DNA of 64,000 nucleotides from positions 1 to 64,000 of the forward strand of contig JAWSVM010000007.1 of the NCBI GenBank assembly GCA_033851915.1, written 5' to 3'. The DNA comes from UBA1672 sp033851915. GTDB lineage: Bacteria > Pseudomonadota > Alphaproteobacteria > Micavibrionales > Micavibrionaceae. Position numbers and translations under genes: made by a program. Below, one piece after another: positions 8,132 to 17,522 of this stretch (its first letter is position 1; every line of letters starts with the position of its first letter). The notes below the pieces were generated by a model. It ran no database searches and was not told the origin of the DNA. It saw only the letters and a list, made by a program, of their open reading frames with translations.

Positions 8132-8890
8132 CTATTTAATTGTGAGCTCTATCGGCGTGTGGTCGGATGGTCTATCCCATGCGCGCGGTGCTTTGTTTAT
8201 TGTGCAGGATGTAAGGCGGTCGGCGATTGTGGGGGAGAGCAGGAAATGATCGATGCGAATGCCATTGTCTTTTTGCCATGCGCCGGCTTGATAATCCCAA
8301 AAGGTATATTGGCCTGCGCGGTTATCTAGTGCGCGGAAAGCATCTGTCAGGCCTAGATTTATCAGGGATCTGTAAGCGCGGTGAGTCTCAATTCGAAACG
8401 CGGCGTCTCCTTCCCAATTTTTAGGCGTGCGGCAATCGCGGTCTTCAGGGATAACGTTGAAGTCTCCACCTATAACAAAAGGGATATCATCATCGCGCAG
8501 TTCTTTCAGGCGCACATAAAGACGCTCCATCCATTTGAGTTTATAGTCATATTTGTCACCGATAGGGTTGCCGTTGGGCAGGTAAATATTAATTAGGCGC
8601 AGGCCGTTTATGTCGGCTTCTATATAGCGCGCTTGTTCATCTGTCTTATCATTGGGGAGTGCCTCAAGAACAACATTAATCGGGTGCTTTGAAATCAGGG
8701 CAACGCCGTTATAGGCCTTTTGGCAAATGGCGTGGGTTTCATACCCTGTGCCGATGAAGGCGTCCGTTGGAAACTCAAGGCCTTTCAGCTCCTGAATCAT
8801 TAAAACATCAGGCGATTCGTCGGCGAGATAGCGCAGGACATGATCCAGCCGCGCTTTGATTGAGTTGACATTCCACGATACGATTTTCAT
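8132..8890 (-). CDS. xthA: Exodeoxyribonuclease III
   Basis: 252 residues, full length for the family. It removes nucleotides from 3' ends and cuts at abasic sites in base-excision repair. Signature elements: WNVNS at the N-terminus, metal ligand E34 (IQELKG), NIYLPNG at 101-107, GGDFNV with D143 and N145, RIDHFLLS with D214, and the closing SDHTP with D243-H244. It is divergent from the PfkB kinase gene across a 117-base gap. Confidence 0.95.
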   Translation of the reverse strand: MKIVSWNVNSIKARLDHVLRYLADESPDVLMIQELKGLEFPTDAFIGTGYETHAICQKAYNGVALISKHPINVVLEALPNDKTDEQARYIEADINGLRLINIYLPNGNPIGDKYDYKLKWMERLYVRLKELRDDDIPFVIGGDFNVIPEDRDCRTPKNWEGDAAFRIETHRAYRSLINLGLTDAFRALDNRAGQYTFWDYQAGAWQKDNGIRIDHFLLSPTIADRLTSCTINKAPRAWDRPSDHTPIELTIK

Positions 8891-8928
8891 GGCGGGTAGG
8901 GTATCAGTTTGGGCAAAGAGAACAAGAG

Positions 8929-8958
8929 TTGATTTTATGGGAAGTATTTTGGTATTAT
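8929..8958 (+). promoter_or_regulatory. Candidate sigma-70 promoter of the PfkB kinase gene
   Basis: TTGATT (8929-8934), 18-base spacer, TATTAT (8953-8958), about 50 bases before the ATG at 9008. It lies in the divergent gap with xthA. Confidence 0.4.
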
Positions 8959-9007
8959 GCTTTCAACAAAGGTTAAATATAACCAATAAGAATAAACAGG
9001 GTGCATA

Positions 9008-10147
9008 ATGGAAAATAACAGAAATTTAGTTTTAGTCGGTAAAATTAACCTCGATATTTATGCGGGATCGGGCGATGTCACGTCATTAGAGGATACGAAA
9101 GACTTTGCCTCCGGTGGTATGGGGGTGTCGCTGGGCGGTGCTTCGGCGAATGTTGCGCGTGCGATCAATACGTTATCCCGTGTTTATGATGATCCCGGAT
9201 CAACCAAAATAATAACCCGTATTGGTGAACCGTCAGAGCATGTGGGGTATAAAGATTTTGGCGAGCATCTTTTGTCACAGCATGTTTCCGACATGACCTT
9301 TCGTTTGCTTCAGCATGAGGGTGTGAATTATGCAGATGTTGCGGCGGGGAAAACCGGCCCCGGTATTGCGAAAAGTATTGTGTCTAATTTTAAAGGCGGG
9401 CGTCATATATATAAACAACAGCCCTTGGCAGAGCAATTTAATGCTGCGAATGATGGCTTGGTCACCAGTGTTAAGCCTATTGTTGAAGCTGAAACGGCCG
9501 GCGCATCTTATGTTTTTGTTGATCCTGCGCGTCCACATCTTTCCAATATTGCGGCAAATGTGTGTGAGGAGAAAGGCATTCCTTCTATTGTTGATCATGG
9601 ATTGAAGGCATGGCCGAAAGAGGCAGGCAAGGCAGCTCTATTGGAGAATATTCTTAAAAAGGCAGATATTTTGATTGTGCCGGGAGATGCTTTTGTTCCC
9701 GGTATGGAAGAGGGGAAGAAAGACCCAGATAAATTGTTTGAGTTGCTGCAAGGCAAGGAATATAAAGCGCGCACTATTATAATGTCTGATGGCATTGATC
9801 CGGTGCGTTTATCGCATAATGGTAAACCGTCTGAAATTCCTGTAACGCCTGCAGAAAATCCGATTAATGTGAGTGGCGCGGGTGATACGCGTGATGGGGC
9901 ATTGATGTTCTTCCTGTCACGTGGTGACGAAATGGAAACCGCCGTTGCGAAGGCCACGGAAATGGCGACAATCCGTATTCAGTATTACGGTAATGAATGG
10001 GAAGATCATATTTTCAAGCATGTCATGGATAATCCACTATTTGATGATGATCTTGCAGAATTAGCAGCAAGCCATAATAAACCTAAGCCAAGCATTCTTC
10101 CTGAAGCGGCGAATGATCCTGACTTTGAACAACTAGAACAAGCTTAG
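9008..10147 (+). CDS. PfkB family carbohydrate/nucleoside kinase
   Basis: 379 residues, ribokinase fold. The N-terminal substrate region has GKINLDIY and the Gly-rich GGASANVARA; the C-terminal catalytic loop is SGAGD (290-293, D293 the base) followed by TRDGAL rather than the more common x-F-x-G-A. The family phosphorylates sugars, fructose phosphates or nucleosides; the substrate cannot be told. It is a single gene with its own candidate promoter. Confidence 0.85.
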   Translation: MENNRNLVLVGKINLDIYAGSGDVTSLEDTKDFASGGMGVSLGGASANVARAINTLSRVYDDPGSTKIITRIGEPSEHVGYKDFGEHLLSQHVSDMTFRLLQHEGVNYADVAAGKTGPGIAKSIVSNFKGGRHIYKQQPLAEQFNAANDGLVTSVKPIVEAETAGASYVFVDPARPHLSNIAANVCEEKGIPSIVDHGLKAWPKEAGKAALLENILKKADILIVPGDAFVPGMEEGKKDPDKLFELLQGKEYKARTIIMSDGIDPVRLSHNGKPSEIPVTPAENPINVSGAGDTRDGALMFFLSRGDEMETAVAKATEMATIRIQYYGNEWEDHIFKHVMDNPLFDDDLAELAASHNKPKPSILPEAANDPDFEQLEQA

Positions 10148-10156
10148 CAGGCTTGC

Positions 10157-10855
10157 TTAGCGCACTTTTTCAATGCCTTCACCAAATGAATTAAACGTTG
10201 CATTAAAACCATAGTGGCAGGCGGAGTCTTTCAGGATGATGCGCATTTTGATGTATTGGTCTATACGGCATGTTGCCCCTGTGGCAGCGCTTACGCCGTA
10301 AATAGAATTATGTGATTTGCCATGGTTCTCTTGGTAATCAATATCAGGGCAATGTTCTTGCCACTTTTGAGCAATTTCACGTCCTGTTGTAGTTTTCCCC
10401 CAGATTTCGAACAGGTCTGGTGGTGTTTTGTCTGTTTGATTCTTTGGATTCCATTGTATCCCTGAGTAGCTCCAAGATATTTTCTCTACAATATAAGGGG
10501 ATGAGTCATTCTGAGTTCTTTCTTTCGGATGCGCATACACTTTTATTTTTCGTTGTGGAGTTAATGGTTCTTGCGTGGATTTTTTGGCTGGTGGTCCTTT
10601 TAAATATCTCTTTGGTATTTTCTTCACAGCTTCTGCTTGTGGTATATCGTCATAAGAATAATGGTACCCCATGCCACGGAGTATACCGTTTTTGAACATA
10701 ATGCCTTGGCTTGCAAGTTGTGCGCGTAATGCGGTTTCATGCATGCCAAGATTAAAGCCTCTAACGCTATGTGTGCATTGTTGTGCCGCTGCAATTTGTG
10801 GCAAAATAAGGCAAGATAGAAAGGCGAGGGGAAGGGCTTTTATTATTCTGGTCAA
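10157..10855 (-). CDS. Hypothetical exported protein, 232 residues
   Basis: N-terminal signal peptide with AAA-Q type cleavage (ending about residue 24). The mature protein opens with GFNLGMHETALRAQLASQG, a short pattern seen in many exported proteins that begin with an SmpA-like helix, but I cannot assign a family. It contains several Cys that could form disulphides. Convergent with the kinase gene. Confidence 0.65.
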   Translation of the reverse strand: MTRIIKALPLAFLSCLILPQIAAAQQCTHSVRGFNLGMHETALRAQLASQGIMFKNGILRGMGYHYSYDDIPQAEAVKKIPKRYLKGPPAKKSTQEPLTPQRKIKVYAHPKERTQNDSSPYIVEKISWSYSGIQWNPKNQTDKTPPDLFEIWGKTTTGREIAQKWQEHCPDIDYQENHGKSHNSIYGVSAATGATCRIDQYIKMRIILKDSACHYGFNATFNSFGEGIEKVR

Positions 10856-10906
10856 GGTAATGCTCCGATTTTAAATAGGTTATATTGTGAATTGGGGGGA
10901 GGTATT

Positions 10907-11227
10907 CTACATCACTGAAAATGACGTGCCACACCCACAGCCTGATGTGGCGTTCGGGTTGTTGATTTTGAATTCTGATCCGATAAGCCCGTCTTCAAAA
11001 AACACTGTTGCGCCATCAAGAAACCCCATTGATATATCATCAGTTAGGACACTGCCTGCGAATTCTATATCTTGGTCTTTGCGTTCCTCGGTTAGCTCCA
11101 GATTATATTGAAATCCGGAGCATCCACCACCATCTACGCGCACACGCAACATCAGGGAATTTTTACCCTGTGATTTACGAAGTTCATTTATACGCTTTAC
11201 GGCGCTGTCATCTATATTTAAGCTCAT
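10907..11227 (-). CDS. erpA: Iron-sulfur cluster insertion protein ErpA
   Basis: 106 residues from the ATG at 11227; the longer frame to 11284 would overlap dgt and is not needed. A-type Fe-S carrier with the three conserved cysteines: C36 in GGGCSGFQY and the CGCG pair C97/C99 near the end. It delivers clusters to apo-proteins. Divergent from dgt with 55 bases between starts, the same pairing seen in many Alphaproteobacteria. Confidence 0.93.
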   Translation of the reverse strand: MSLNIDDSAVKRINELRKSQGKNSLMLRVRVDGGGCSGFQYNLELTEERKDQDIEFAGSVLTDDISMGFLDGATVFFEDGLIGSEFKINNPNATSGCGCGTSFSVM

Positions 11228-11282
11228 AACATTATTATATCTCTTCCATATGTGAATGAGCAACCTAAAAGGGTGAAATAAC

Positions 11283-12479
11283 ATGGAACAAACATCTTAT
11301 AATTATTGTGCTTTGCCGCTGGCATCTTACGCGTGCAAGCCTGAACAAACGCTGGGGCGAGTGCATGATGAACCGGAAAGCCGTCACCGTACGCCGTTTC
11401 AACGTGATCGTGATCGCATCATTCATTCCAGTGCGTTTCGTCGCCTGAAGTATAAAACGCAAGTGTTTGTGTATCATGAGGGCGATCATTACCGCACGCG
11501 TCTTACTCATACGTTAGAGGTCGCGCAGATTGCTCGCACGCTGGCGCGCGCCTTTATGGTGAATGAGGATTTGGCGGAGACCGTCGCTTTGGCGCATGAT
11601 TTGGGGCACACGCCCTTTGCTCATATGGGGGAGGAACACCTTAAGGCCGCGATGGAGCATTATGGGCGTTTTGAACATAACGACCAATCTCTGCGCGTTT
11701 TAACCACGTTGGAACGGAAATATCCACAGTGGAATGGTTTAAACCTGACGTGGGAAACGTTGGAGGGGGTGGTTAAACATAATGGCCCTATGACCACGGA
11801 ACCCTACATCGCCGTGCGTGAGTTACAGGAAAAAATGGATTTGCGATTGGATACTTACGCATCGATGGAGGCACAGGTGGCTGCGCTTTCGGATGATATT
11901 GCGTATAATAATCACGATGTTGAAGACGGAATACGCGCCGGATTGTTTTCTATTGATGATTTAGAAGAAATACCGATTTTATCGCGGGTAATTGCGCAAG
12001 TGCGGAAAAATTATCCTGATATAGAGGAACGTTACTTGGTGCAGGAACTAAAACGCGACATGATTGGCGTGATGGTTGACGATGTTTTGGCGGAAACGCA
12101 GAAGCGTTTGGATAAGGTAAACCCCGAATCACCTGATGATATCCGTATGGCGGGCATGCAAATCGTCGCATTTTCCTCCGAAATGTATGAAGACGTGCAG
12201 AAACTAAGGCATTTCCTCTATCATCGTATGTATCGTCACTACACAATTAACCGTATAGGGCTGAAGGTTGAACGCATCGTTGGTGACCTATTTCAGGCTT
12301 TCCACAAGAATTATAAACTATTTCCAGACAACTGGCAGCAACGTGTTGTAGAGGCCGAAGCGGTAGATAATGAGCGCGAGAGAGCCAGAATCGTTGCCGA
12401 CTATATTGCCGGAATGACAGACCGTTATGCCATTCGGGAGCATGAAAGGCTCTTTGACCTTTATTGGGATTTGCGCTAG
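11283..12479 (+). CDS. dgt: dGTP triphosphohydrolase-like protein
   Basis: 398 residues, HD superfamily. It splits dNTPs to nucleoside and triphosphate and so controls nucleotide pools. Seen: RTPFQRDRDRIIHSSAFRR at the N-terminus, metal-binding H76 (RLTHTLEVAQ), the HD pair in ALAHDLGHTPFAH (105-106), and a later DDIAYNNHDVEDG. Length fits the type-2 dGTPase-like group of Alphaproteobacteria. Confidence 0.92.
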   Translation: MEQTSYNYCALPLASYACKPEQTLGRVHDEPESRHRTPFQRDRDRIIHSSAFRRLKYKTQVFVYHEGDHYRTRLTHTLEVAQIARTLARAFMVNEDLAETVALAHDLGHTPFAHMGEEHLKAAMEHYGRFEHNDQSLRVLTTLERKYPQWNGLNLTWETLEGVVKHNGPMTTEPYIAVRELQEKMDLRLDTYASMEAQVAALSDDIAYNNHDVEDGIRAGLFSIDDLEEIPILSRVIAQVRKNYPDIEERYLVQELKRDMIGVMVDDVLAETQKRLDKVNPESPDDIRMAGMQIVAFSSEMYEDVQKLRHFLYHRMYRHYTINRIGLKVERIVGDLFQAFHKNYKLFPDNWQQRVVEAEAVDNERERARIVADYIAGMTDRYAIREHERLFDLYWDLR

Positions 12480-12579
12480 GTTTTTATGATCTAATAACTT
12501 TGCTTCTGGTGTCGATTCGTTCGTGTTTTAAGTCGAAGTTTCGAATGCTACTTGTGTAAAATTAAGGGATCTAAAGACG

Positions 12580-13698
12580 ATGAGTCAGGATAATCAGTTT
12601 CACCAATATGGTTATAATCACTATTTGAAGGCGCCAGCAAGGCCGCAATCAAATCCGCGTTTGGGCGGTGCTACACGTGAAAATATTTTGCGTAGAGTGC
12701 AAAGTCCTGTGGTGGCAACAGTGGCTCTGGTCGCTGCTGCGGCTTTATTCGTCGGGGTTATCGTGGCGACATATCCATCTGGTGAAGATGCGCAAAAACA
12801 AATTCCGATTATAAAGGCTGATCTTCGCCCCATTAAAACGTTACCTGATGATCGCGGTGGTATGGCTATTCCGCATCGTGAGAGCACTATTCTGGCACGC
12901 GCAGATTTACCGGCTATGTCCAGTGACAGGCAGGAAATTGAGAACCTGTTTGCGCGCACAAGTGAGGATTTGGTTACGAAGGAACAGGCGATAGAGCGCG
13001 CTATGGCGGAACATCCGATGGCTCCCCCGGCACTTTTGGAGCAGAATAATATCTCTACATTATTGCATGAAAAACCATCGCAAGGGATTGTTCCGAGTGC
13101 AATAGAGACTGCTGCTGTGCAGAGTGTTGATGAAAGGCATGATATTGTCGTTCTTGAGTCGAGCTTTGAATTGAAAGAGCCGACAGCCAAGGATATCTTG
13201 CAAAAAATTGGATCTTCTAATGGATCTTCGCAAGGAAATAGTGCGGTATTTAGTTCCAAGGTTGCTTCGGCGGCTATGTCTGTGAAGCCGCATAGAGCGC
13301 AAATGCATGCGGCGGCAACATCGCCTGAAACGCTGGATTTTGTGCGTGGTATTTTGAATGCAAAAGAAAAAACAATGCAGGCCGAGCCTAGTGCCGCAGA
13401 ACTTGCTGCGATTTCACCTGCTGTTGGCGCGGGATCTGCTGTGAACATTACTTCGGGTTCTTATTTCGTGCAGTTGGCCAGTATCACAGATGCGACGCGG
13501 GCGGGTAAGGAATGGTTAAAGATGCAGGCGAAATACGATGTTCTTGCGAGATCCAAGTTTCGTGTGCAAGAGGCTGCATTAAGCCGTGGAACATTCTATC
13601 GTATCCAAGCGGGGCCGATGAGCAAATCAAGTGCGAATGCGGTTTGTGATACTTTGAAGCAGGCGAATAAGCCCGGAGGATGTCTGGTTGTCAAATAA
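12580..13698 (+). CDS. Membrane-anchored SPOR domain protein
   Basis: 372 residues: short cytoplasmic N-terminus, one membrane helix (about 44-65), a long disordered Ala/Ser-rich periplasmic linker, and a C-terminal SPOR domain (about 295-372) with SYFVQLAS, RAGKEWLKM and FYRIQAGPMS. SPOR domains bind denuded septal peptidoglycan, so a division role is likely. It overlaps nagZ by 11 bases. Confidence 0.88.
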   Translation: MSQDNQFHQYGYNHYLKAPARPQSNPRLGGATRENILRRVQSPVVATVALVAAAALFVGVIVATYPSGEDAQKQIPIIKADLRPIKTLPDDRGGMAIPHRESTILARADLPAMSSDRQEIENLFARTSEDLVTKEQAIERAMAEHPMAPPALLEQNNISTLLHEKPSQGIVPSAIETAAVQSVDERHDIVVLESSFELKEPTAKDILQKIGSSNGSSQGNSAVFSSKVASAAMSVKPHRAQMHAAATSPETLDFVRGILNAKEKTMQAEPSAAELAAISPAVGAGSAVNITSGSYFVQLASITDATRAGKEWLKMQAKYDVLARSKFRVQEAALSRGTFYRIQAGPMSKSSANAVCDTLKQANKPGGCLVVK

Positions 13699-14707
13699 CG
13701 CGCAGGCGCGTGGTTTTGCAATTGGCGCCGAAGAGTCTCTTGCTTGTATTTTTTCCTTATCAGGAACGACTTTAACGGATCATGAAATATCTTTGTTTCG
13801 TGCTTCTAATCCTTTTGGCTTTATTTTGTTTAAGCGCAATTGTGATACCCCTCAGCAATTAAAAGAATTGGTGGCACGTCTGAAAGATATTGTCGGGCGT
13901 GATTGTCCTGTCCTGATTGATCAGGAGGGTGGGCGTGTGCAACGTTTGCGTTCGCCACAATGGCGCGATTATAAGCCAATGCAATATTTTGGTGATCAAT
14001 ATAAGGATGATCCTGAGAAGGTTCTGGAGGAGTTGCGTTTCGAGAGCTTGCGGCTGGCGGAAGAATTGCTTGATAACGGGGTGAATGTGAATTGTGCGCC
14101 TGTGTTGGATTTATTCTTTGACGGTGCGCATGACATTATCGGAGACCGCGCTTTTTCCGCTGACCCTGAAATTGTAGGACGATTGGGTTTATCTGTTTGT
14201 CGGCATTTCTTGAATGCGGGTATCACCCCAATCATTAAGCATATCCCCGGCCATGGTCGCGCGACAGGGGATAGTCATCTGGAGTTGCCTTATGTTGACG
14301 CATCTTATGATGATTTATCATCGTTGGATTTTGCGCCGTTTCGCGAGATTTCAAAATCCGAAGTTGGGCGATCCGTTTGGGCGATGACCGCACATATTGT
14401 CTATGAACATATCGATTCAAAACATCCCGTTTCAGTATCACCTGATGCGATTACCGATATTATCCGCAAAGACATTGGTTTTGAAGGTATCTTGATTGGT
14501 GATGATTTGGATATGAAGGCGCTGGATGCTTATGGTGATGCAGCAACAAAAGCAATGGAAAGCTTGAATGCAGGCTGTGATTTGGCGCTTTATTGTGCCG
14601 GAGAAGCTGATAAAATGGATGCTTTAGCCGAAAACCTGCCGAAAATCAGTGAAACGACGCTAAATCGTTTGGAAAATGCGAGTTTTTCGAGAGAAAGTGC
14701 TGCGTGA
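13688..14707 (+). CDS. nagZ: Beta-N-acetylhexosaminidase NagZ
   Basis: 339 residues, glycoside hydrolase family 3. It removes N-acetylglucosamine from anhydromuropeptides in the cytoplasm during wall recycling. Starts at TTG 13688, supported by GGAGG seven bases upstream inside the SPOR gene. Substrate loop DQEGGRVQR (78-86), KHIPGHG...GDSH (184-197) with the Asp-His acid/base pair D195/H197, and IGDDLDM around 270-275 with the nucleophilic Asp. Confidence 0.93.
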   Translation: MSNNAQARGFAIGAEESLACIFSLSGTTLTDHEISLFRASNPFGFILFKRNCDTPQQLKELVARLKDIVGRDCPVLIDQEGGRVQRLRSPQWRDYKPMQYFGDQYKDDPEKVLEELRFESLRLAEELLDNGVNVNCAPVLDLFFDGAHDIIGDRAFSADPEIVGRLGLSVCRHFLNAGITPIIKHIPGHGRATGDSHLELPYVDASYDDLSSLDFAPFREISKSEVGRSVWAMTAHIVYEHIDSKHPVSVSPDAITDIIRKDIGFEGILIGDDLDMKALDAYGDAATKAMESLNAGCDLALYCAGEADKMDALAENLPKISETTLNRLENASFSRESAA

Positions 14708-15579
14708 TGGTTGGGAATGTGGATGCAGTGCAAGAAAATGCACAAGATATGAGCGTCTTCATTGAAGAAGATGGTGAAATGTCGGAGGTGGATCATCTTC
14801 TGCTGGATATTGATGGCTATGAAGGGCCGATTGATGTTTTGCTGGAGCTATCGCGTAATCAAAAAGTTGATCTTGCCAAAATATCTATCTTAGAGTTGGT
14901 GCGCCAATATCTTATTTTTATCGAGCGCGCGCAGAAACGCAATCTTGAACTGGCCGCAGAGTATCTGGTTATGGCGGCGTGGCTGGCTTATCTTAAATCA
15001 CGGCTGTTCTTGCCGAAGGAAGAGAACAGTGATGAGCCGAGCGCCGAAGATATTGCGCAAGCTTTGCAATTTCAGTTACAGCGTTTAGAAGCGATGCAGA
15101 AGGCGGCGGATAAATTATTGGCACTGCCGCAATTGGGGCAGGCTATCTTTGCGCGCGGTCAGCCGGAGGGGCTGGAGATGAAAGTTGTGACGCAGTGGAA
15201 TGTGTCGCTCTATGATATGCTGAAAGCCTATGGCGATATTGAACGCCGCAAAGAGGCCAGCCATTATGATTTGCCGACTTTTGATCTGATGTCGACTGAC
15301 AGCGCGATGTCACGTTTAAGCAAAATGCTGGGTAATCTGCCTAAAAAAGGCGGGTACAGCGTTTGGGCGACATTGCACAGCTTTATGCCTGAAGACATCG
15401 AGGATAGCCTCTATGGACGTTCAACTTTGGCCTCAACCTTTACGGCGGGGCTTGAATTGGCCAAGCAAGGCGGGTTAGAATTCAGGCAAGATGGTTTGTT
15501 CCGCCCGATTTATATGCGTAAAATGCAGCCATCTGATGAGATGAATTATGGTGAAGTAAGTCAGGATGTGGATGAGTAA
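14707..15579 (+). CDS. scpA: Segregation and condensation protein A
   Basis: 290 residues. The kleisin of the SMC-ScpAB complex that compacts and segregates the chromosome. It shows the ScpA core GYEGPIDVLLELSRNQKVDLAKI and a winged-helix C-terminal region. The ATG at 14707 overlaps the nagZ stop (TGATG); a GTG three bases earlier is also possible. scpB follows one gene later. Confidence 0.93.
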   Translation: MVGNVDAVQENAQDMSVFIEEDGEMSEVDHLLLDIDGYEGPIDVLLELSRNQKVDLAKISILELVRQYLIFIERAQKRNLELAAEYLVMAAWLAYLKSRLFLPKEENSDEPSAEDIAQALQFQLQRLEAMQKAADKLLALPQLGQAIFARGQPEGLEMKVVTQWNVSLYDMLKAYGDIERRKEASHYDLPTFDLMSTDSAMSRLSKMLGNLPKKGGYSVWATLHSFMPEDIEDSLYGRSTLASTFTAGLELAKQGGLEFRQDGLFRPIYMRKMQPSDEMNYGEVSQDVDE

Positions 15580-15950
15580 TGCTTAGCGATGAATATCTTC
15601 AAGCTGTCTTGATGTTGTTGGGCATGCCCGAAGATCTGTTTTCTGTTACTAATCCTATGTCTGTTTTGCTTATTTATATTTTCAGTACACGGATACTGAC
15701 ATTTATTCTATCTATTGTTATCTGGGCGGTGCTTTGCTTGTTTAAGTCACGTCACGATGTGGGCATAAAAAAACAAGTGAAGGTGCGTGCAAAACACAGT
15801 AAAACGCATCGTTATGATAAGAAGGATCCATTTAAAATGGAGCAAGTTAAAAAACCAAGCCTGTTAGGTATGACGATGCGGGGCATAATATTGCCCATCA
15901 TGGCCATTTTTATCGCGCTGTCAGTTGTAATGAGTATGTTCAATGTCTGA
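15579..15950 (+). CDS. Small two-span membrane protein between scpA and scpB
   Basis: 123 residues: hydrophobic segments at about 25-52 and 98-120, joined by a very basic loop (KKQVKVRAKHSKTHRYDKK). Its start overlaps the scpA stop (TAATG) and its end overlaps the scpB start by 8 bases, so it is part of the operon. Unknown family; a membrane link for the condensin genes or just a passenger. Confidence 0.75.
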   Translation: MLSDEYLQAVLMLLGMPEDLFSVTNPMSVLLIYIFSTRILTFILSIVIWAVLCLFKSRHDVGIKKQVKVRAKHSKTHRYDKKDPFKMEQVKKPSLLGMTMRGIILPIMAIFIALSVVMSMFNV

Positions 15951-16599
15951 AAAAAATAATCATATCCGTCTTTTAGAAGCTCTTTTATTCGCATCGTCCG
16001 AGCCTATGAGCACTTCTGCGCTGCATGAGCGTATGCCTGAAGGTGCGGATGTTGGTGGTTTGTTGATGGAGCTTCAGAAACATTATGCGGGGCGTGGTGT
16101 TCATTTAACCGATACGCAAGGGCAATGGGCGTTTCGCACGGCGCAGGACCTTATGGATGAGCTGAATGTGGAAAAGCAGGTCAGCAAGAAGCTGTCTCGC
16201 GCGGCGATGGAAACGTTGGCTATTATCGCTTATCATCAACCTGTTACCCGCGCGGAGATTGAAAACATCCGCGGTGTGGCAACGCATAAGGGGACGCTGG
16301 ATACACTCTTGGAAATGGGGTGGATCAAGCCCGGACGTCGGCGTGAAACGTTGGGGCGTCCTTTGACATGGGTGAGTACAGCGGGGTTTCTTGATCATTT
16401 CTCGCTGGAGAGTCTTATTGATTTGCCCGGTATGGATGAAATGAAGGCTTCGGGCTTATTGGATCGCCGTCCAGCAATTGATACTATACATCAAGAAGAC
16501 CTGTTCTCTGGACAATCTGCGCAAGAAGGCGTAGAAAGTGATGAACACGTTGATGATGAAGATATCGATATACGTGAAGAAGAGATGGAAGGACTGTAA
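15943..16599 (+). CDS. scpB: Segregation and condensation protein B
   Basis: 218 residues, winged-helix partner of ScpA/SMC. Recognised by LLEALLFASSEP, AAMETLAIIAYHQPVTRAEIENIRG and a following GRPLTW. The C-terminal 40 residues are acidic and probably disordered. It overlaps the preceding gene and ends two bases before tatA, as in many Alphaproteobacteria. Confidence 0.94.
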   Translation: MSEKNNHIRLLEALLFASSEPMSTSALHERMPEGADVGGLLMELQKHYAGRGVHLTDTQGQWAFRTAQDLMDELNVEKQVSKKLSRAAMETLAIIAYHQPVTRAEIENIRGVATHKGTLDTLLEMGWIKPGRRRETLGRPLTWVSTAGFLDHFSLESLIDLPGMDEMKASGLLDRRPAIDTIHQEDLFSGQSAQEGVESDEHVDDEDIDIREEEMEGL

Positions 16600-16601
16600 A
16601 T

Positions 16602-16799
16602 ATGGCTCCCGGTGCATTACAGATTATCGTTGTTATTTTACTGATTATGGTTTTATTCGGTGCAGGGCGTATTCCGACCATCATGGAAAACTTGGCCAAA
16701 GGCATTAACAGCTTTAAAAAAGGCTTGAAGGATGAGGATGCAGCATCCGATTCTGTGAAGAAAAGCCAAAGTGACAAAGATAACAGCGAAGACGCATAA
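16602..16799 (+). CDS. tatA: Sec-independent translocase subunit TatA
   Basis: 65 residues: one N-terminal membrane helix (about 5-20), the FGAGRIP hinge, an amphipathic helix with NLAKGINSFKKGL, then an acidic tail. Forms the pore for folded proteins with twin-arginine signals. First tat gene of the scpAB-tat operon. Confidence 0.93.
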   Translation: MAPGALQIIVVILLIMVLFGAGRIPTIMENLAKGINSFKKGLKDEDAASDSVKKSQSDKDNSEDA

Positions 16800-16800
16800 G

Positions 16801-17214
16801 ATGTTTACACATGTTGCGCTGCCATGGTGGGGATGGGTGTATTTGATACTCGTTTTAACTATGTTTGTTACCAGTTTCTTTTCTGAGAAATCATTAAATA
16901 TGAATGAGGTAAGTGCATCCGTTATGTCCTTGTTTTCTATCTGTGTTTTTGTTATCGGGTTTTATAATCCATTCGTGGTGCAGTTTTTAGGCATTCTCAT
17001 TATTCCGATGACATTAATCGGGCTTTACTGGGAATTTACCAATGCAATACATGAAACAGGGAATGCGCAGAATGAATTGGCGCGTGAGGCTGATTTGAGT
17101 GATGGAGAGCGGGCTGCGCTTTTAAATGTGGCGATTGGGTTTAATGCGTTGATTGTTGTTCCGGGATATGTTCTTGGCATTATCTTGAGTTTTCACGTTC
17201 TTGGAATTGTATAG
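16801..17214 (+). CDS. Hypothetical integral membrane protein between tatA and tatB
   Basis: 137 residues from the ATG one base after the tatA stop; an alternative start at 16771 inside tatA would add 10 residues. Four hydrophobic segments, with a short charged loop NELAREADLSDGERAAL. No known family. It splits tatA from tatB, which are usually adjacent. Confidence 0.7.
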   Translation: MFTHVALPWWGWVYLILVLTMFVTSFFSEKSLNMNEVSASVMSLFSICVFVIGFYNPFVVQFLGILIIPMTLIGLYWEFTNAIHETGNAQNELAREADLSDGERAALLNVAIGFNALIVVPGYVLGIILSFHVLGIV

Positions 17215-17225
17215 GGGGGTAAGCG

Positions 17226-17522
17226 ATGCTTGATTTTGGTTGGGCTGAATTACTGGTCGTTATTGCATTGTTGGTAATTGTCGTGGGGCCGAATGAAATC
17301 CCTGTGCTGATGGTTGGCTTGGGGCGTGTGTTCCGGCGGCTGCAATATATTAAATTCGCGATTTCCCAGCAATTTGATGATGTGATGCATGATGCTGATC
17401 TAAATGATATTCGTAAGAGTGTGAATTTTGAAGCTCAGGATTTTGATGAAGCCGAGGCTGACGCAGAATATGCTGTTGTTCCAGAAACGCCGCCAAAAGA
17501 AGAGGGCAGCAGTGATGAGTGA
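17226..17522 (+). CDS. tatB: Sec-independent translocase subunit TatB
   Basis: 98 residues. N-terminal helix MLDFGWAELLVVIALLVIVVGP with the Glu and GP hinge typical of TatB, followed by an amphipathic helix (LGRVFRRLQYIKFAI) and an acidic tail. Binds twin-arginine substrates with TatC. Overlaps tatC by 8 bases. Confidence 0.92.
   Translation: MLDFGWAELLVVIALLVIVVGPNEIPVLMVGLGRVFRRLQYIKFAISQQFDDVMHDADLNDIRKSVNFEAQDFDEAEADAEYAVVPETPPKEEGSSDE

Noticed and set aside
8049..8596. Several plus-strand frames across xthA
   Set aside because: They lie on the antisense strand of a complete xthA and show no domain.
12621..13448. Long open frame of 275 codons on the minus strand
   Set aside because: It is a shadow of the SPOR protein gene, rich in Ser/Ala/Cys with no family match; the plus-strand SPOR gene is clear.
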